Source: Clostridia bacterium
GTDB lineage: Bacteria; Bacillota; Clostridia; Oscillospirales; CAG-272
Direction of reading: 5' to 3'
Assembly (NCBI GenBank): GCA_017456145.1
Contig: JAFTJZ010000024.1
Location: 1 to 43,798, forward strand
DNA: 43,798 nucleotides
Position 1 is the first letter of the stretch; every line of letters starts with the position of its first letter. A program made the translations under genes and the position numbers. Below, in pieces: positions 1-7,346 of the stretch. The notes under the pieces were generated by a model, which worked only from the letters and a program-made list of their open reading frames with translations, did no database searches and had not been told where the DNA came from.

Positions 1-338
1 CTGAAACCTTTTTGTGAAAAAGGTTTCAGGACTTCCAAAAACTTTTGGACAACCGATAATACAACGATCCTGCCGAAAAATAATTGAGAGTTTTTGAAGA
101 TCCTTAAGAAACTTTTTTCAAAAAGTTTCTTAAGCGGGGCTTGGGGCAGCGCCCCAACATCTTGCCTTCGGCGACCTGAAACCTTTTCGTGAAAAAGGTT
201 TAAGGACATCAAAAAACTTTTGGACAACCGATAATACAACGATCCTGCTGAAAAATAATTGAGAGTTTTTGAAGATCCTTAAGAAACTTTTCTCAAAAAG
301 TTTCTTAAGTGGGGCTTGGGGCAGCGCCCCAACTTTTC
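1..338 (-). repeat. R1 intergenic repeat, tandem copies A and B
   Basis: Two head-to-tail copies with a period of 175 bp (CTGAAACC at 1 and again at 176). Read on the minus strand, each copy has a GGGGC...GCCCC stem-loop, a long A/T-rich hairpin (TTAAGAAACTTTTT pairing with AAAAAGTTTCTTAA), a spacer, and a second hairpin GAAACCTTTTT/AAAAAGGTTTC. The first copy may continue beyond the window edge. The array lies directly 3' of the minus-strand gene ending at 348, in that gene's sense, so it could serve as its transcription end. Related copies are at 16231, 24712, 28185 and 39920. There is no coding potential that I trust here. Confidence 0.85.
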
Positions 339-347
339 CCATTTCCG

Positions 348-1385
348 TTAAGACATGGTTACAGTCACAATAAATCCGGCCTCGTTGTCGCCAGAAACGG
401 TATAAGGATGATCGGAGGGGACGGGCAGGGAGGTATCGCTGCCGTCGATGGCGGCAGGGACGTAATAAATCTCGTGAGAGATGCCGTCGTCGGTGGTTAC
501 CGCAAGGGGCGTGCTTTTAGAATACCCCTGAATATACGGAATATACTCCTCCAGACACATATCGTTGATCTTCATGATATAGGCGTGGACGTAGCCGACA
601 TAGCGGAAATAGTAGTTGTAATCCGAGACCTGCGTCAGTGCCTCCTTGCCGTCGGGATAGCGCACCGTAAAGCCGTATTTGTAACAATTGTCGAAGATCC
701 AATCATAGATGGGATCGGAGGAAAGCCCTGTTGTCTTACCGTCGTTGGTGATGACGTTGAGCGCAAAGGAGAGTCCCGTGTGGCTGTCACTGTAGCCGGG
801 AGGTACGCTTTTACCTTCCTGTTCGGCGTAGGTGCGGTAGGCGGTGCTGACGATGACGTTCGGAATGGCGGTCTGCGCGTAGAAGGCCTGCATCATCTTG
901 TCCAGCGCGTTGTAGGCGGTTTTGTCCATCAAAAGGGAGGAACTGGGCAACTGAAAATAGTTGCTGAGCGTGCCGCTGAGCGCCTGACTGTCGTAGACGT
1001 TGATCAGATTCTGATTGATGGTGGGGAAAATATATTCATGTGTCGTGTTGACCAAAATCAGATTACCGCGACGCACGGCGTCGGGAGCGACAGGTACGTA
1101 GGTGGTGTTGGGATCATCTGCAGGGAGCTCATCCTCACCGTTGCTCGGATCTTCCCCCTCGGAGGGCAGGTTCCCTTGTATATCGTTCTGCTCGCCGTCG
1201 GGAGAATCGGAGGTATCATCGGCGAACAGAGAGACAATGTTGCCGACGATCAGAATAAAGAACATCAAAAGGATCAGCACAAAGCAGACGGCGATCGCAA
1301 GAATGATCTTTCTCTGCTTGGCGGCCCTTGCCGCAAGGCGGCGCTGACGCGCGGTGGTCGGACGGGGCGTGTAGTTGTTGTCCAT
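348..1385 (-). CDS. VanY-like (peptidase M15B fold) membrane protein, catalytically degenerate
   Basis: 345 residues. A basic N-terminus is followed by one membrane segment (about 27-53), an acidic linker (about 55-95) and a C-terminal domain recognisable as the VanY/D-Ala-D-Ala carboxypeptidase fold, by STAYRTYAEQ (180-189), YGFTVRYPDGK and FRYVGYVHA...LEEYI. The topology implies an external domain anchored at the membrane. The zinc and catalytic positions are not conserved. The usual SxHxxGxAxD block reads SDSHTGLSFA (199-208), with Ser at the His and Ala at the Asp. The usual EPWH reads YNYY (256-259), losing both the general base Glu and the last zinc His. It is therefore probably a non-enzymatic peptidoglycan-binding or regulatory relative. 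The ATG at 1385 follows GGCAGG. It lies 117 bp downstream of pnp but behind a terminator. Confidence 0.8.
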   Translation of the reverse strand: MDNNYTPRPTTARQRRLAARAAKQRKIILAIAVCFVLILLMFFILIVGNIVSLFADDTSDSPDGEQNDIQGNLPSEGEDPSNGEDELPADDPNTTYVPVAPDAVRRGNLILVNTTHEYIFPTINQNLINVYDSQALSGTLSNYFQLPSSSLLMDKTAYNALDKMMQAFYAQTAIPNVIVSTAYRTYAEQEGKSVPPGYSDSHTGLSFALNVITNDGKTTGLSSDPIYDWIFDNCYKYGFTVRYPDGKEALTQVSDYNYYFRYVGYVHAYIMKINDMCLEEYIPYIQGYSKSTPLAVTTDDGISHEIYYVPAAIDGSDTSLPVPSDHPYTVSGDNEAGFIVTVTMS

Positions 1386-1440
1386 TGGAATACCTGCCTT
1401 TCTTTGGTTTTGCGTGCTTTGCGTTTTTGAAAAAGTAAGA

Positions 1441-1485
1441 AAGCAAAAGGGAAGATCGTTCTCCGTGTGTGAAAAGGATCTTCCC
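1441..1485 (-). terminator. Rho-independent terminator of pnp
   Basis: On the minus strand a GGGAAGATC/GATCTTCCC stem (1477-1485 with 1449-1457) is followed by TTTTGCTTTC. It sits 18 bp after the pnp stop and separates pnp from the VanY-like gene. Confidence 0.75.
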
Positions 1486-1502
1486 CGTGCCGTGATTATA
1501 AA

Positions 1503-3647
1503 TTATTGAGCGTCTTTGATGGAGAAGTCCATTCTGCCCTTCTTGTCCAGACCCATATACTTGACCTTGACCGCAGAGCCGACGTCGATACCTGCGTCGG
1601 TGACCTTGTTGATGCGGCGGTTGGCAATCTTGGAGATGTGGACCATGCCCTCCTTGCCGGGTGCATATTCGACAAAGCAGCCGACATCCTCGTTGGGCTT
1701 ATCCTTGCTTGCCAGAATCTTGACGACCGTTGCGTTGTAGATCGCGCCGACCTCAGGCTCAAAGACAATGGCGTCGATGGCAGCCTTGGCAGCTACAGCC
1801 TGATCACCGTTGACGGCAGCGATGCGGATGGTACCGTCATCTTCAATATCGATCTTGGCACCGGTGTCGGCAACGATCTTCTGAATGACCGCACCGCCTT
1901 TACCGATGACCTCGCGGATCTTGTCGGGATTGATGTGCATGGTGGTCATCTTGGGTGCGTAGCGGGAAACCTCGGCTCTGGGCGCGGGAATTGCCTTGAG
2001 AATGACCTCGTCGATGATATAATCGCGACCTGCATGGGTCTGCTCCAGCGCCTGCTTGATGATCTCGGGGGTCAGACCGTCGATCTTGAGGTCCATCTGA
2101 ATGGAGGTGATACCTTTGTGCGTACCGGCAACCTTGAAGTCCATGTCGCCGTAAAAGTCCTCAAGACCCTGAATGTCGATCATGGTGTCCCAGGAGCCAT
2201 CCTCCGCGGTGATCAGACCGCAGGAAATGCCCGCAACGGGTGCCTTGATCGGAACGCCCGCATCCATCAGTGCCAGCGTGGAGCCGCAGACCGAGCCCTG
2301 AGAGGTCGAACCGTTGGAGGAAACGACGTCGGAGACCAGACGGATGGCGTAGGGAAATTCCTCTGTGGAGGGAAGAACGGGAACGAGCGAGCGCTCAGCC
2401 AGAGCACCGTGACCGATCTCGCGGCGGCCGGGGGAACGGGTCGCCTTTGCCTCACCGGTGGAGAACCCGGGCATATTGTAGTGGTGCATATATCTCTTTT
2501 CGGTCTCGTTGTCGATACCGTCAAGCATCTGTGCCTCGTCCAGCGTACCCAGCGTTGCAACGGTCAGCACCTGCGTCTGTCCGCGAGTGAAAAGACCGGA
2601 ACCATGGGTTCTGGGCAGCACACCGACCTCGGACGTCAAGGGACGGATCTGGTTCATCGCACGGCCGTCCACACGCTTTTTGTCAACCAGCAGCCAGCGG
2701 CGAACGATCTTCTTTTGCAGCTTGTAGATCAGCTCCTCCATGATGTCGCCGATCTCGGGATACTCCTCGGAGAACTTTTCGACGATGGCGTCCATGATCG
2801 GAACCATCTTGGCATCGCGCACCGTCTTGTCGTCGGTGTCCAGTGCCTCCATGATGTCCTTCTCGAAGGCATCAAAGACCTTGTCGAACATATCGTGATC
2901 CAGATCGCAGGAGGGGTATGCGAATTTCTCCTTGCCCAGCTCGTCAACGATGGCGTTGATGAACTCCAGCACGCCCTGGTTCTCCTTGTGCGCCAGCATG
3001 ATGGCATCGTACATAACGTCGTCGGGAACCTCGTTAGCACCCGCCTCGATCATGACCACCTTCTTGGTGGAGGAGGCAACAGTCAGCTCCAGATCGGAGA
3101 CCTTGCGCTGCGCCTCGGTGGGGTTGACGACGGGCTTGCCGTCGACAAGACCAATGTGAACACCGGAGATCGGGCCGTTCCACGGAATATCGGAGACAGC
3201 CAGCGCGGTGGATGCGCCGATCATGGCGGCAACCTCGGGCTCGCAGTCGGGATCGACCGACATGACGGTCAGGGTCAGCGCGATGTCGTTGCGCAGATCC
3301 TTGGGGAACAGGGGGCGAATGGGGCGGTCGATGACGCGGGAGGTCAGAACGGCCTTCTCAGAGGGCTTACCCTCTCTCTTGAGGTAACCGCCGGGGATCT
3401 TGCCCGCAGCGTACATTCTCTCCTCAAAGTCAACCGACAAGGGCAGAAAATCGATGCCGTCGCGGGGCTTTGCGGAAGCGGTGGCACAGCAGAGAACTGC
3501 GGTGTCGCCGTAACGAACCAACACGGAGCCATTGGCAAGACCTGCGATCTTACCGAACTCCATGACCAGAGGTCTGCCGGCCAGCGTGTAGTGGAAGACC
3601 TTGTGGTTTTTGAATTGCATCTCGGAACTTGTGATGGTAATGGACAT
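1503..3647 (-). CDS. pnp: Polyribonucleotide nucleotidyltransferase (PNPase)
   Basis: A 3'-5' phosphorolytic exoribonuclease of mRNA decay; the family forms trimers in the cytoplasm. 714 residues, the usual length. The order is a first RNase PH domain (about 10-150), the helical linker, the second catalytic RNase PH domain (about 320-540, with RTHGSGLFTRGQTQVL and GDMDFKVAGT), a KH domain with VIGKGGAVIQKI near 580, and a C-terminal S1 domain with GCFVEYAPGKEGMVHISKI. The start is ATG 3647, preceded by GGAGGA (3656-3661) with 8 nt spacing. It lies downstream of rpsO in the conserved rpsO-pnp order. A terminator-like hairpin lies between the two genes, so pnp may be expressed by read-through or from its own unseen promoter. 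Confidence 0.97.
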   Translation of the reverse strand: MSITITSSEMQFKNHKVFHYTLAGRPLVMEFGKIAGLANGSVLVRYGDTAVLCCATASAKPRDGIDFLPLSVDFEERMYAAGKIPGGYLKREGKPSEKAVLTSRVIDRPIRPLFPKDLRNDIALTLTVMSVDPDCEPEVAAMIGASTALAVSDIPWNGPISGVHIGLVDGKPVVNPTEAQRKVSDLELTVASSTKKVVMIEAGANEVPDDVMYDAIMLAHKENQGVLEFINAIVDELGKEKFAYPSCDLDHDMFDKVFDAFEKDIMEALDTDDKTVRDAKMVPIMDAIVEKFSEEYPEIGDIMEELIYKLQKKIVRRWLLVDKKRVDGRAMNQIRPLTSEVGVLPRTHGSGLFTRGQTQVLTVATLGTLDEAQMLDGIDNETEKRYMHHYNMPGFSTGEAKATRSPGRREIGHGALAERSLVPVLPSTEEFPYAIRLVSDVVSSNGSTSQGSVCGSTLALMDAGVPIKAPVAGISCGLITAEDGSWDTMIDIQGLEDFYGDMDFKVAGTHKGITSIQMDLKIDGLTPEIIKQALEQTHAGRDYIIDEVILKAIPAPRAEVSRYAPKMTTMHINPDKIREVIGKGGAVIQKIVADTGAKIDIEDDGTIRIAAVNGDQAVAAKAAIDAIVFEPEVGAIYNATVVKILASKDKPNEDVGCFVEYAPGKEGMVHISKIANRRINKVTDAGIDVGSAVKVKYMGLDKKGRMDFSIKDAQ

Positions 3648-3794
3648 TTTGTCATTCCTCCGTTTTTATATTTTATTTGCGGCGGAACCCGTCCCGAGGT
3701 TTAACACTTAATCGCACTGCCAAGGGAGCCTTGGCGGCAGGATTAAATGCTAAATCCCTGATGGTTGGGTCACGCGCGAATTTTCACTGTTTTC

Positions 3795-3852
3795 TTAAAA
3801 AGCAGAATACCGGAGCGAAGAACGCAAGTTCTCACAGTGTTCCTCACTCCGG
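3795..3852 (-). terminator. Hairpin terminator between rpsO and pnp
   Basis: A minus-strand stem CCGGAGTGAGGAA (3852-3840) pairs with TTCTTCGCTCCGG (3822-3810), allowing G-U pairs, and is followed by TATTCTGCTTTTTAAG. It begins 11 bp after the rpsO stop. It probably acts as a partial terminator that sets the rpsO to pnp ratio. The remaining 130 bp before pnp hold a further small CCAAGG/CCTTGG hairpin but no clear promoter. Confidence 0.7.
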
Positions 3853-3863
3853 GTGCTATCTGA

Positions 3864-4133
3864 TTACTTTCTCAGGTTGAGCTTTGCGACGATCGCACGG
3901 TAACGCTCGATGTCGGTCTTCTGCAGGTAGCCCAGAAGATTTCTTCTGTGGCCGACCATCTTCTGCAGACCTCTGCGGCTGTGGAAATCCTTGGGATTAG
4001 CCTTGAGGTGCTCGGTCAGGTTGGCGATTCTGGAAGTCAGGATCGCGATCTGAACCTCGGGAGAACCGGTGTCGCCCTCGTGGACGGCATAGGTCTCGAT
4101 AATCTTCTGCTTTTCGTCTTTCTGCATGGTCAT
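3864..4133 (-). CDS. rpsO: 30S ribosomal protein S15
   Basis: 89 residues, the normal S15 length. It binds 16S rRNA in the platform of the small subunit. Diagnostic segments are [13 protein letters not shown] and [22 protein letters not shown]. The reading frame stays open further upstream, but the start is set at ATG 4133 because AAAGG lies 11 nt before it. The second ATG (4127) would be too far from that site. The promoter at 4254-4282 gives a leader of about 110 nt. It contains a CACGG/CCGTG hairpin, which could be an autoregulatory S15 site as known for S15 mRNAs elsewhere; that role is inference. Confidence 0.97.
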   Translation of the reverse strand: MTMQKDEKQKIIETYAVHEGDTGSPEVQIAILTSRIANLTEHLKANPKDFHSRRGLQKMVGHRRNLLGYLQKTDIERYRAIVAKLNLRK

Positions 4134-4253
4134 GGTAGTATTCACCTTTCTGAATGAAATATTTGTCGGCGGGCAACTAAGCGTTCGGCGGGTGAACGTA
4201 CACGGTATGCATCCGTGCGATATCCGATAGCCGAGTTGACGCCATACGCAATT

Positions 4254-4282
4254 ATTATACCACGCTTTGCTCCGTTTGTAAA
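4254..4282 (-). promoter_or_regulatory. Promoter of rpsO(-pnp)
   Basis: The minus strand reads TTTACA (4282-4277), a 17-nt spacer, then TATAAT (4259-4254). It is one mismatch from a perfect sigma-A promoter and predicts transcription starting near 4247. Confidence 0.85.
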
Positions 4283-4343
4283 GGGGTTTTTCGATTTTTA
4301 TTTTGACTTTTTTGTGAACATTCCCGTGTTTTCGGACAAGCGA

Positions 4344-4387
4344 CAAAAAAATGCCCCGCGCAGCGTACTTTCGCAGCATAGCGGGGC
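4344..4387 (-). terminator. Rho-independent terminator of the propeller-like gene
   Basis: A minus-strand GCCCCGC/GCGGGGC stem (4387-4381 with 4359-4353), with inner GC-GCG pairing, is followed by ATTTTTTTG. It begins 5 bp after the stop at 4393. Confidence 0.85.
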
Positions 4388-4392
4388 TGAAA

Positions 4393-5496
4393 TCAATTCA
4401 GCGTCAGGGGGATGATGTCCTCATCGGTTATGATACCTCCCGTTAATGGAAGTGAGAAAAAATAACGCTTAGGACTGAGAATTTTGGTTGCAATGAAGGT
4501 TTCTTCGTCATAATCCAATAGCCCTCCGCATATTACACCTGTGCCATCGAAATACAGTCCGACAGTCGGCTCAAAGCGATACCGATCCAATGCAAAGGTG
4601 ACCTCTTCTGTCATAGTTGCAAGGTCGATAATTCCCGCGCTACCGCTGTCCAAAGAAAAAATATATCTGAGATCCCCATCCGTCGGAGCATTCGGATCTG
4701 CCCAATGATGTAGCTTTCCTGCCCGATCAACAACATAACTGAATATAGGCTCCATATCGTGTATCACATATAACAGTTTCCCGTTCTGTATCGTTCCCAA
4801 ACTGGCATTTTCCAAAGGCAGCTCGGGCTCGGCATCGGGGGAATCCAAAGGGATTCGATAAATTTTATCTTGAACTGCCATATAGCGGTCAGGATCAAAT
4901 GTAGCATGATAACGATCCAGTATTTCCTGCGGCACGGAATAATACAAGCGTTCACGCAGATCGAAATAAAAGTAGTCGCTGTCAATGGCTCGCCCTCTGA
5001 AATGTGTTCTGTCCATATTGATCACCTTGACTGCATCGGAAAATTCTTCCGTCAAATTGATTGCATATACACTTGCGATGATGGTATCGGCGTACAAGGT
5101 GTCGCCCTCGATATAGGATGCAAACATAAGCTCATCGATGTCGCATAAGATGCGAATCTCTCCGCTTTTGGTGTCGAGAGAGCACATGGACATTCCCGAC
5201 GGGCTTTCCGAACGATATGCGGTATAATAAATCGTCTGCGTATACGGATCAAAGCGCCATGTGCTCCCTGTTGAGGAAAGATTCACGCCGACAACCGTCG
5301 TTGTTTGTGTCGTTTGGTCATATCGGAAAATTGTGTTGCCCATAGAATCGGCATCGAAATAAAGGACCACCCCCGTTTCGCTTTCTAACTGTGATATGAT
5401 AAAATATTTGCCTCGGCTCATGATATACTGCGGACATTTAGAATCCTTATGTCCCTTGAATAGTGTGGTAAGTAGAGTGATCCATCGTATTTTCAT
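4393..5496 (-). CDS. Uncharacterised beta-propeller-like protein
   Basis: 367 residues from ATG 5496, chosen because GAGG lies 7 nt upstream; ATGs at 5499 and 5526 are in frame but less well placed. I do not recognise a named family. The protein has short repeating beta-strand patterns of the type found in WD40-like and DUF5050-like sensor domains: [59 protein letters not shown], and [14 protein letters not shown]. There is no convincing signal peptide, lipobox or membrane helix, so its location is uncertain. The gene is visibly AT-richer than its neighbours and sits in a patch with a possible gene remnant and a tiny ORF, which suggests acquired DNA. No promoter of its own was found. It may depend on read-through from the promoter at 5909-5937. 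Confidence 0.7.
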   Translation of the reverse strand: MKIRWITLLTTLFKGHKDSKCPQYIMSRGKYFIISQLESETGVVLYFDADSMGNTIFRYDQTTQTTTVVGVNLSSTGSTWRFDPYTQTIYYTAYRSESPSGMSMCSLDTKSGEIRILCDIDELMFASYIEGDTLYADTIIASVYAINLTEEFSDAVKVINMDRTHFRGRAIDSDYFYFDLRERLYYSVPQEILDRYHATFDPDRYMAVQDKIYRIPLDSPDAEPELPLENASLGTIQNGKLLYVIHDMEPIFSYVVDRAGKLHHWADPNAPTDGDLRYIFSLDSGSAGIIDLATMTEEVTFALDRYRFEPTVGLYFDGTGVICGGLLDYDEETFIATKILSPKRYFFSLPLTGGIITDEDIIPLTLN

Positions 5497-5553
5497 CATA
5501 TCACCTCGTTTGAAAACATTCATCATTCAAGCTCTGAGTTTCGCAATTATTAT

Positions 5554-5703
5554 TTATCCAAAATCATCAACGTAGGTATCGGTGAGTAGATCGTCAGACA
5601 AATATGTACCAACGAATATGAACAACTGGTAATCTTTCCCGTTATTACGATCTCTATCTTCATAACATGAATAAATGCACGACACGGAATCGAGCGATGC
5701 ATC
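5554..5703 (-). pseudogene. Possible gene remnant (C-terminal fragment)
   Basis: An open frame of about 49 codons runs from just after a TGA to a TAA at 5554-5556. It has protein-like composition, with YEDRDRNNGKDYQLFIFVG followed by TYLSDDLLTDTYVDDFG, but no ATG and no ribosome binding site. It overlaps no other gene and shares the low GC of the propeller-like gene downstream. It may be the surviving tail of a deleted gene, or a chance open frame. Low confidence. Confidence 0.25.
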
Positions 5704-5711
5704 TCAAGACA

Positions 5712-5760
5712 GAAAAAAACAGCGCGTACAAGTCCCGACTTTTTTCAGACTTGTACGCGC
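5712..5760 (-). terminator. Strong terminator after the 26-codon ORF
   Basis: A perfect 13-bp inverted repeat GCGCGTACAAGTC/GACTTGTACGCGC (5748-5760 with 5722-5734) with a 13-nt loop is followed on the minus strand by TGTTTTTTTC. It lies 13 bp after the small ORF stop. Confidence 0.85.
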
Positions 5761-5773
5761 CGTTCGCTGTATT

Positions 5774-5854
5774 TCAATTTCCTTTCCAAAGCTCGATGCC
5801 AAGGGGCAACACGGCGCAGCACAAGTATGCCTGAAAAACATTTGTTTTGCACAT
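5774..5854 (-). CDS. Small ORF, 26 residues, unknown (peptide or leader peptide)
   Basis: ATG 5854 to TGA 5774. A good ribosome binding site (AAGGGGTGA, about 8 nt upstream) precedes it. The peptide begins MCKTNVFQAY, continues with LCC (Cys12-Cys13) and a short hydrophobic run AVLPLGI, and ends ELWKGN. It is the only reading frame between a perfect consensus promoter (5909-5937) and a strong terminator (5712-5760), so the unit is a compact transcript of about 190 nt. I do not recognise the peptide. It could be a short membrane-active or metal-binding peptide, a leader peptide in an attenuator ahead of the gene starting at 5496, or an accidental ORF in a small RNA. Confidence 0.5.
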   Translation of the reverse strand: MCKTNVFQAYLCCAVLPLGIELWKGN

Positions 5855-5908
5855 GATGCTCACCCCTTTTCTCTGCTTAGAAAGCGGAACACATACTTCC
5901 TTACTTAC

Positions 5909-5937
5909 ATTATAGCACAGAAAGAATTAGTTGTCAA
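5909..5937 (-). promoter_or_regulatory. Perfect consensus promoter of the small-ORF transcript
   Basis: The minus strand reads TTGACA (5937-5932), 17 nt, TATAAT (5914-5909), both hexamers exact. It lies 21 bp beyond the stop of the TauE-C gene. A short GCAATTG/CAATTGC palindrome overlaps that stop and may insulate the two. Confidence 0.85.
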
Positions 5938-5957
5938 TATTATATATGCAATTGTTG

Positions 5958-6326
5958 TCAATTGCTAACGTTCTTTTTGCTCCGTCGAAATGCAAGCAGC
6001 CCCGCGCTGACCAGAAACAGCCCGAAAAGACGCGAGACCCATGCCTCGGGCAACCCGATGGCAAGGCGTGTGCCGAGCAGAGAACCGAGAAGTCCTCCGA
6101 CGGCAAGCGTCATCACGAGCAGCGCGGGCGTGTGCCGTCGCGTCAGGTGAATGCAAAGGGAGGCCGCCGAGGCAAAGATGAAAAAGAGCAGATTGAGTCC
6201 CTGCGCTGCGATCTGCGGGGTGTCGCGCACGGCGGTCAGATACAGAACGAGCAAGCCGCCCGAGCCGACCCCCATACCCGAGAGCACCGCAATCAGCAGT
6301 GCAGCAAGCATATCAACAACGACCAT
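5958..6326 (-). CDS. TauE/SafE-family permease, C-terminal half subunit
   Basis: 122 residues. It is a hydrophobic membrane protein with about four helices, matching one repeat of the TauE/SafE (TSUP) anion exporter family. The family glycine signature is seen early (LSGMGVGSGGLLVLYL), and a typical second block GGLLGSLLGTRLAIGLPEAWVSRLFGLFLV follows. Full-length members have two such repeats in about 250 residues. Here the partner half is the gene just upstream (6422-6847), so the two probably pair as a heteromeric transporter. Start ATG 6326 has AGAGGA upstream. The substrate is unknown; sulfite, sulfoacetate and related organosulfur anions are typical of the family. Confidence 0.85.
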   Translation of the reverse strand: MVVVDMLAALLIAVLSGMGVGSGGLLVLYLTAVRDTPQIAAQGLNLLFFIFASAASLCIHLTRRHTPALLVMTLAVGGLLGSLLGTRLAIGLPEAWVSRLFGLFLVSAGLLAFRRSKKNVSN

Positions 6327-6421
6327 ACGTTGATCTTCCTCTCTCCGTCTTTTTTCATGCAAGCTCCGTAAAGACTCGCACGTCCCGCGGATGCGGCTCT
6401 CATTTGCGAGCCGTGCCGTTC

Positions 6422-6847
6422 TCAGCCGAACAGCATCCGCGCACCGCTGACCAGCAGCAGTATGGCGAACAATCGGCGCAAAAACGGCAATCGCACACGG
6501 TCCAGAGCCAAGCCGCCGATCACACCCCCCGCAAGTGCGGGGAGCAGATAGGGGGAAAAAGCAGCATAAGTCAGCTGTCCCTGCGCGGTATATTGCAGTG
6601 CAGAGAGCAGCGAGACGGGCAGCATGGCAAGCAGAGACGCTGCATAGACGTCTCTTGCATCTCCCGCCGACGCCGCGTCCGCGGTTGCGGCGTGATGCTT
6701 TTGCCAGGCGCCCAGTACCAGCACGGCGATGATCCCACCGCCTGCGCCGAGCAGACCGTTGACCACTCCGGCGCACAACCCCGTCAGTCCTGCGATCGCG
6801 ACCGCGCGGACGGCTTTATGCGGATGATAAAATCGTGCTTTGTACAT
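6422..6847 (-). CDS. TauE/SafE-family permease, N-terminal half subunit
   Basis: 141 residues from ATG 6847 (GGAGA 7 nt upstream; longer in-frame starts lack a site). An opening helix carries the family signature VVNGLLGAGGGIIAVLVLGAW. It is followed by DVYAASLLAMLPVSLLSAL and a closing pair of helices (LLPALAGGVIGGLALDRV, FLRRLFAILLLVSGARMLFG). It is one half of a two-repeat TauE/SafE transporter. The other half is encoded 95 bp downstream on the same strand. I see no sign that a single ancestral ORF was broken by a recent frameshift: each half has its own start and ribosome binding site. Split forms of this family are, as I recall, common in Clostridia. Confidence 0.87.
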   Translation of the reverse strand: MYKARFYHPHKAVRAVAIAGLTGLCAGVVNGLLGAGGGIIAVLVLGAWQKHHAATADAASAGDARDVYAASLLAMLPVSLLSALQYTAQGQLTYAAFSPYLLPALAGGVIGGLALDRVRLPFLRRLFAILLLVSGARMLFG

Positions 6848-6956
6848 GACGTTCTCCGATGCTCTTTTTCGGTGGCTCCACACCCGCCGACCATATGATG
6901 GTGCGGGTGCGCCTCCCTTTGCTGACCGTTCGCCGCCGCGGCGGTCGCGTACGATA

Positions 6957-6986
6957 ATTTTAATGAAAAATTAAAATAAATCGCAA
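6957..6986 (-). promoter_or_regulatory. Candidate promoter with overlapping palindrome, TauE pair
   Basis: On the minus strand TTGCGA (6986-6981), 18 nt, TAAAAT (6962-6957). The -10 side overlaps an 8-bp inverted repeat ATTTTAAT-gaaaa-ATTAAAAT (6957-6977), which could be an operator. It is divergent from the ftsK promoter. The rest of 6848-6956 shows nothing else. Confidence 0.4.
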
Positions 6987-7005
6987 GAAAAGACGATTCT
7001 GCCAC

Positions 7006-7034
7006 TTGAAAAAATCACAAAAAAATGGTATACT
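7006..7034 (+). promoter_or_regulatory. Promoter of ftsK
   Basis: TTGAAA (7006-7011), 17 nt, TATACT (7029-7034). It predicts a leader of about 300 nt before the TTG start at 7347. The leader holds a 7-bp hairpin GCAGCCA/TGGCTGC (7303-7327) just before the ribosome binding site. No credible upstream ORF or known riboswitch was recognised. Confidence 0.75.
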
Positions 7035-7346
7035 ATACATTGGTATCTTGTTTGTACAGATACGTCTGCGCATTTGTGCGGTACAGATACATCTTGATGC
7101 GACCTCGCGGCGGCAAATGTTCTTTTTGACGGCGTTGACGACGATCGGTGTACGCATAGTTTGTACCACCGCGGCGACTTCATACGCGCACAACGTAAAC
7201 TTTGGACGGAAAAATTTGTCCGCTTTGCCGTTGAGCGACGCGAGGACAGGCAATGATACATTGAATGACAGATGACGACTTTTTTGAAATAGAGGGGTGC
7301 TTGCAGCCATCGTGACGCGGTGGCTGCGGCAAGAAAGGAGACCGTT

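Noticed and set aside
1-338. The tandem repeats as a CRISPR array
   Set aside because: The unit is 175 bp with internal hairpins and no unique spacers, and related single copies occur elsewhere between genes.
309-1430. A 373-codon plus-strand frame over the VanY-like gene
   Set aside because: It begins inside the R1 repeat without a ribosome binding site. The opposite strand has clear M15-fold motifs and a proper start.
7025-7126. A short ORF in the ftsK leader
   Set aside because: Its ATG lies upstream of or within the -10 box at 7029-7034 and would not be transcribed.
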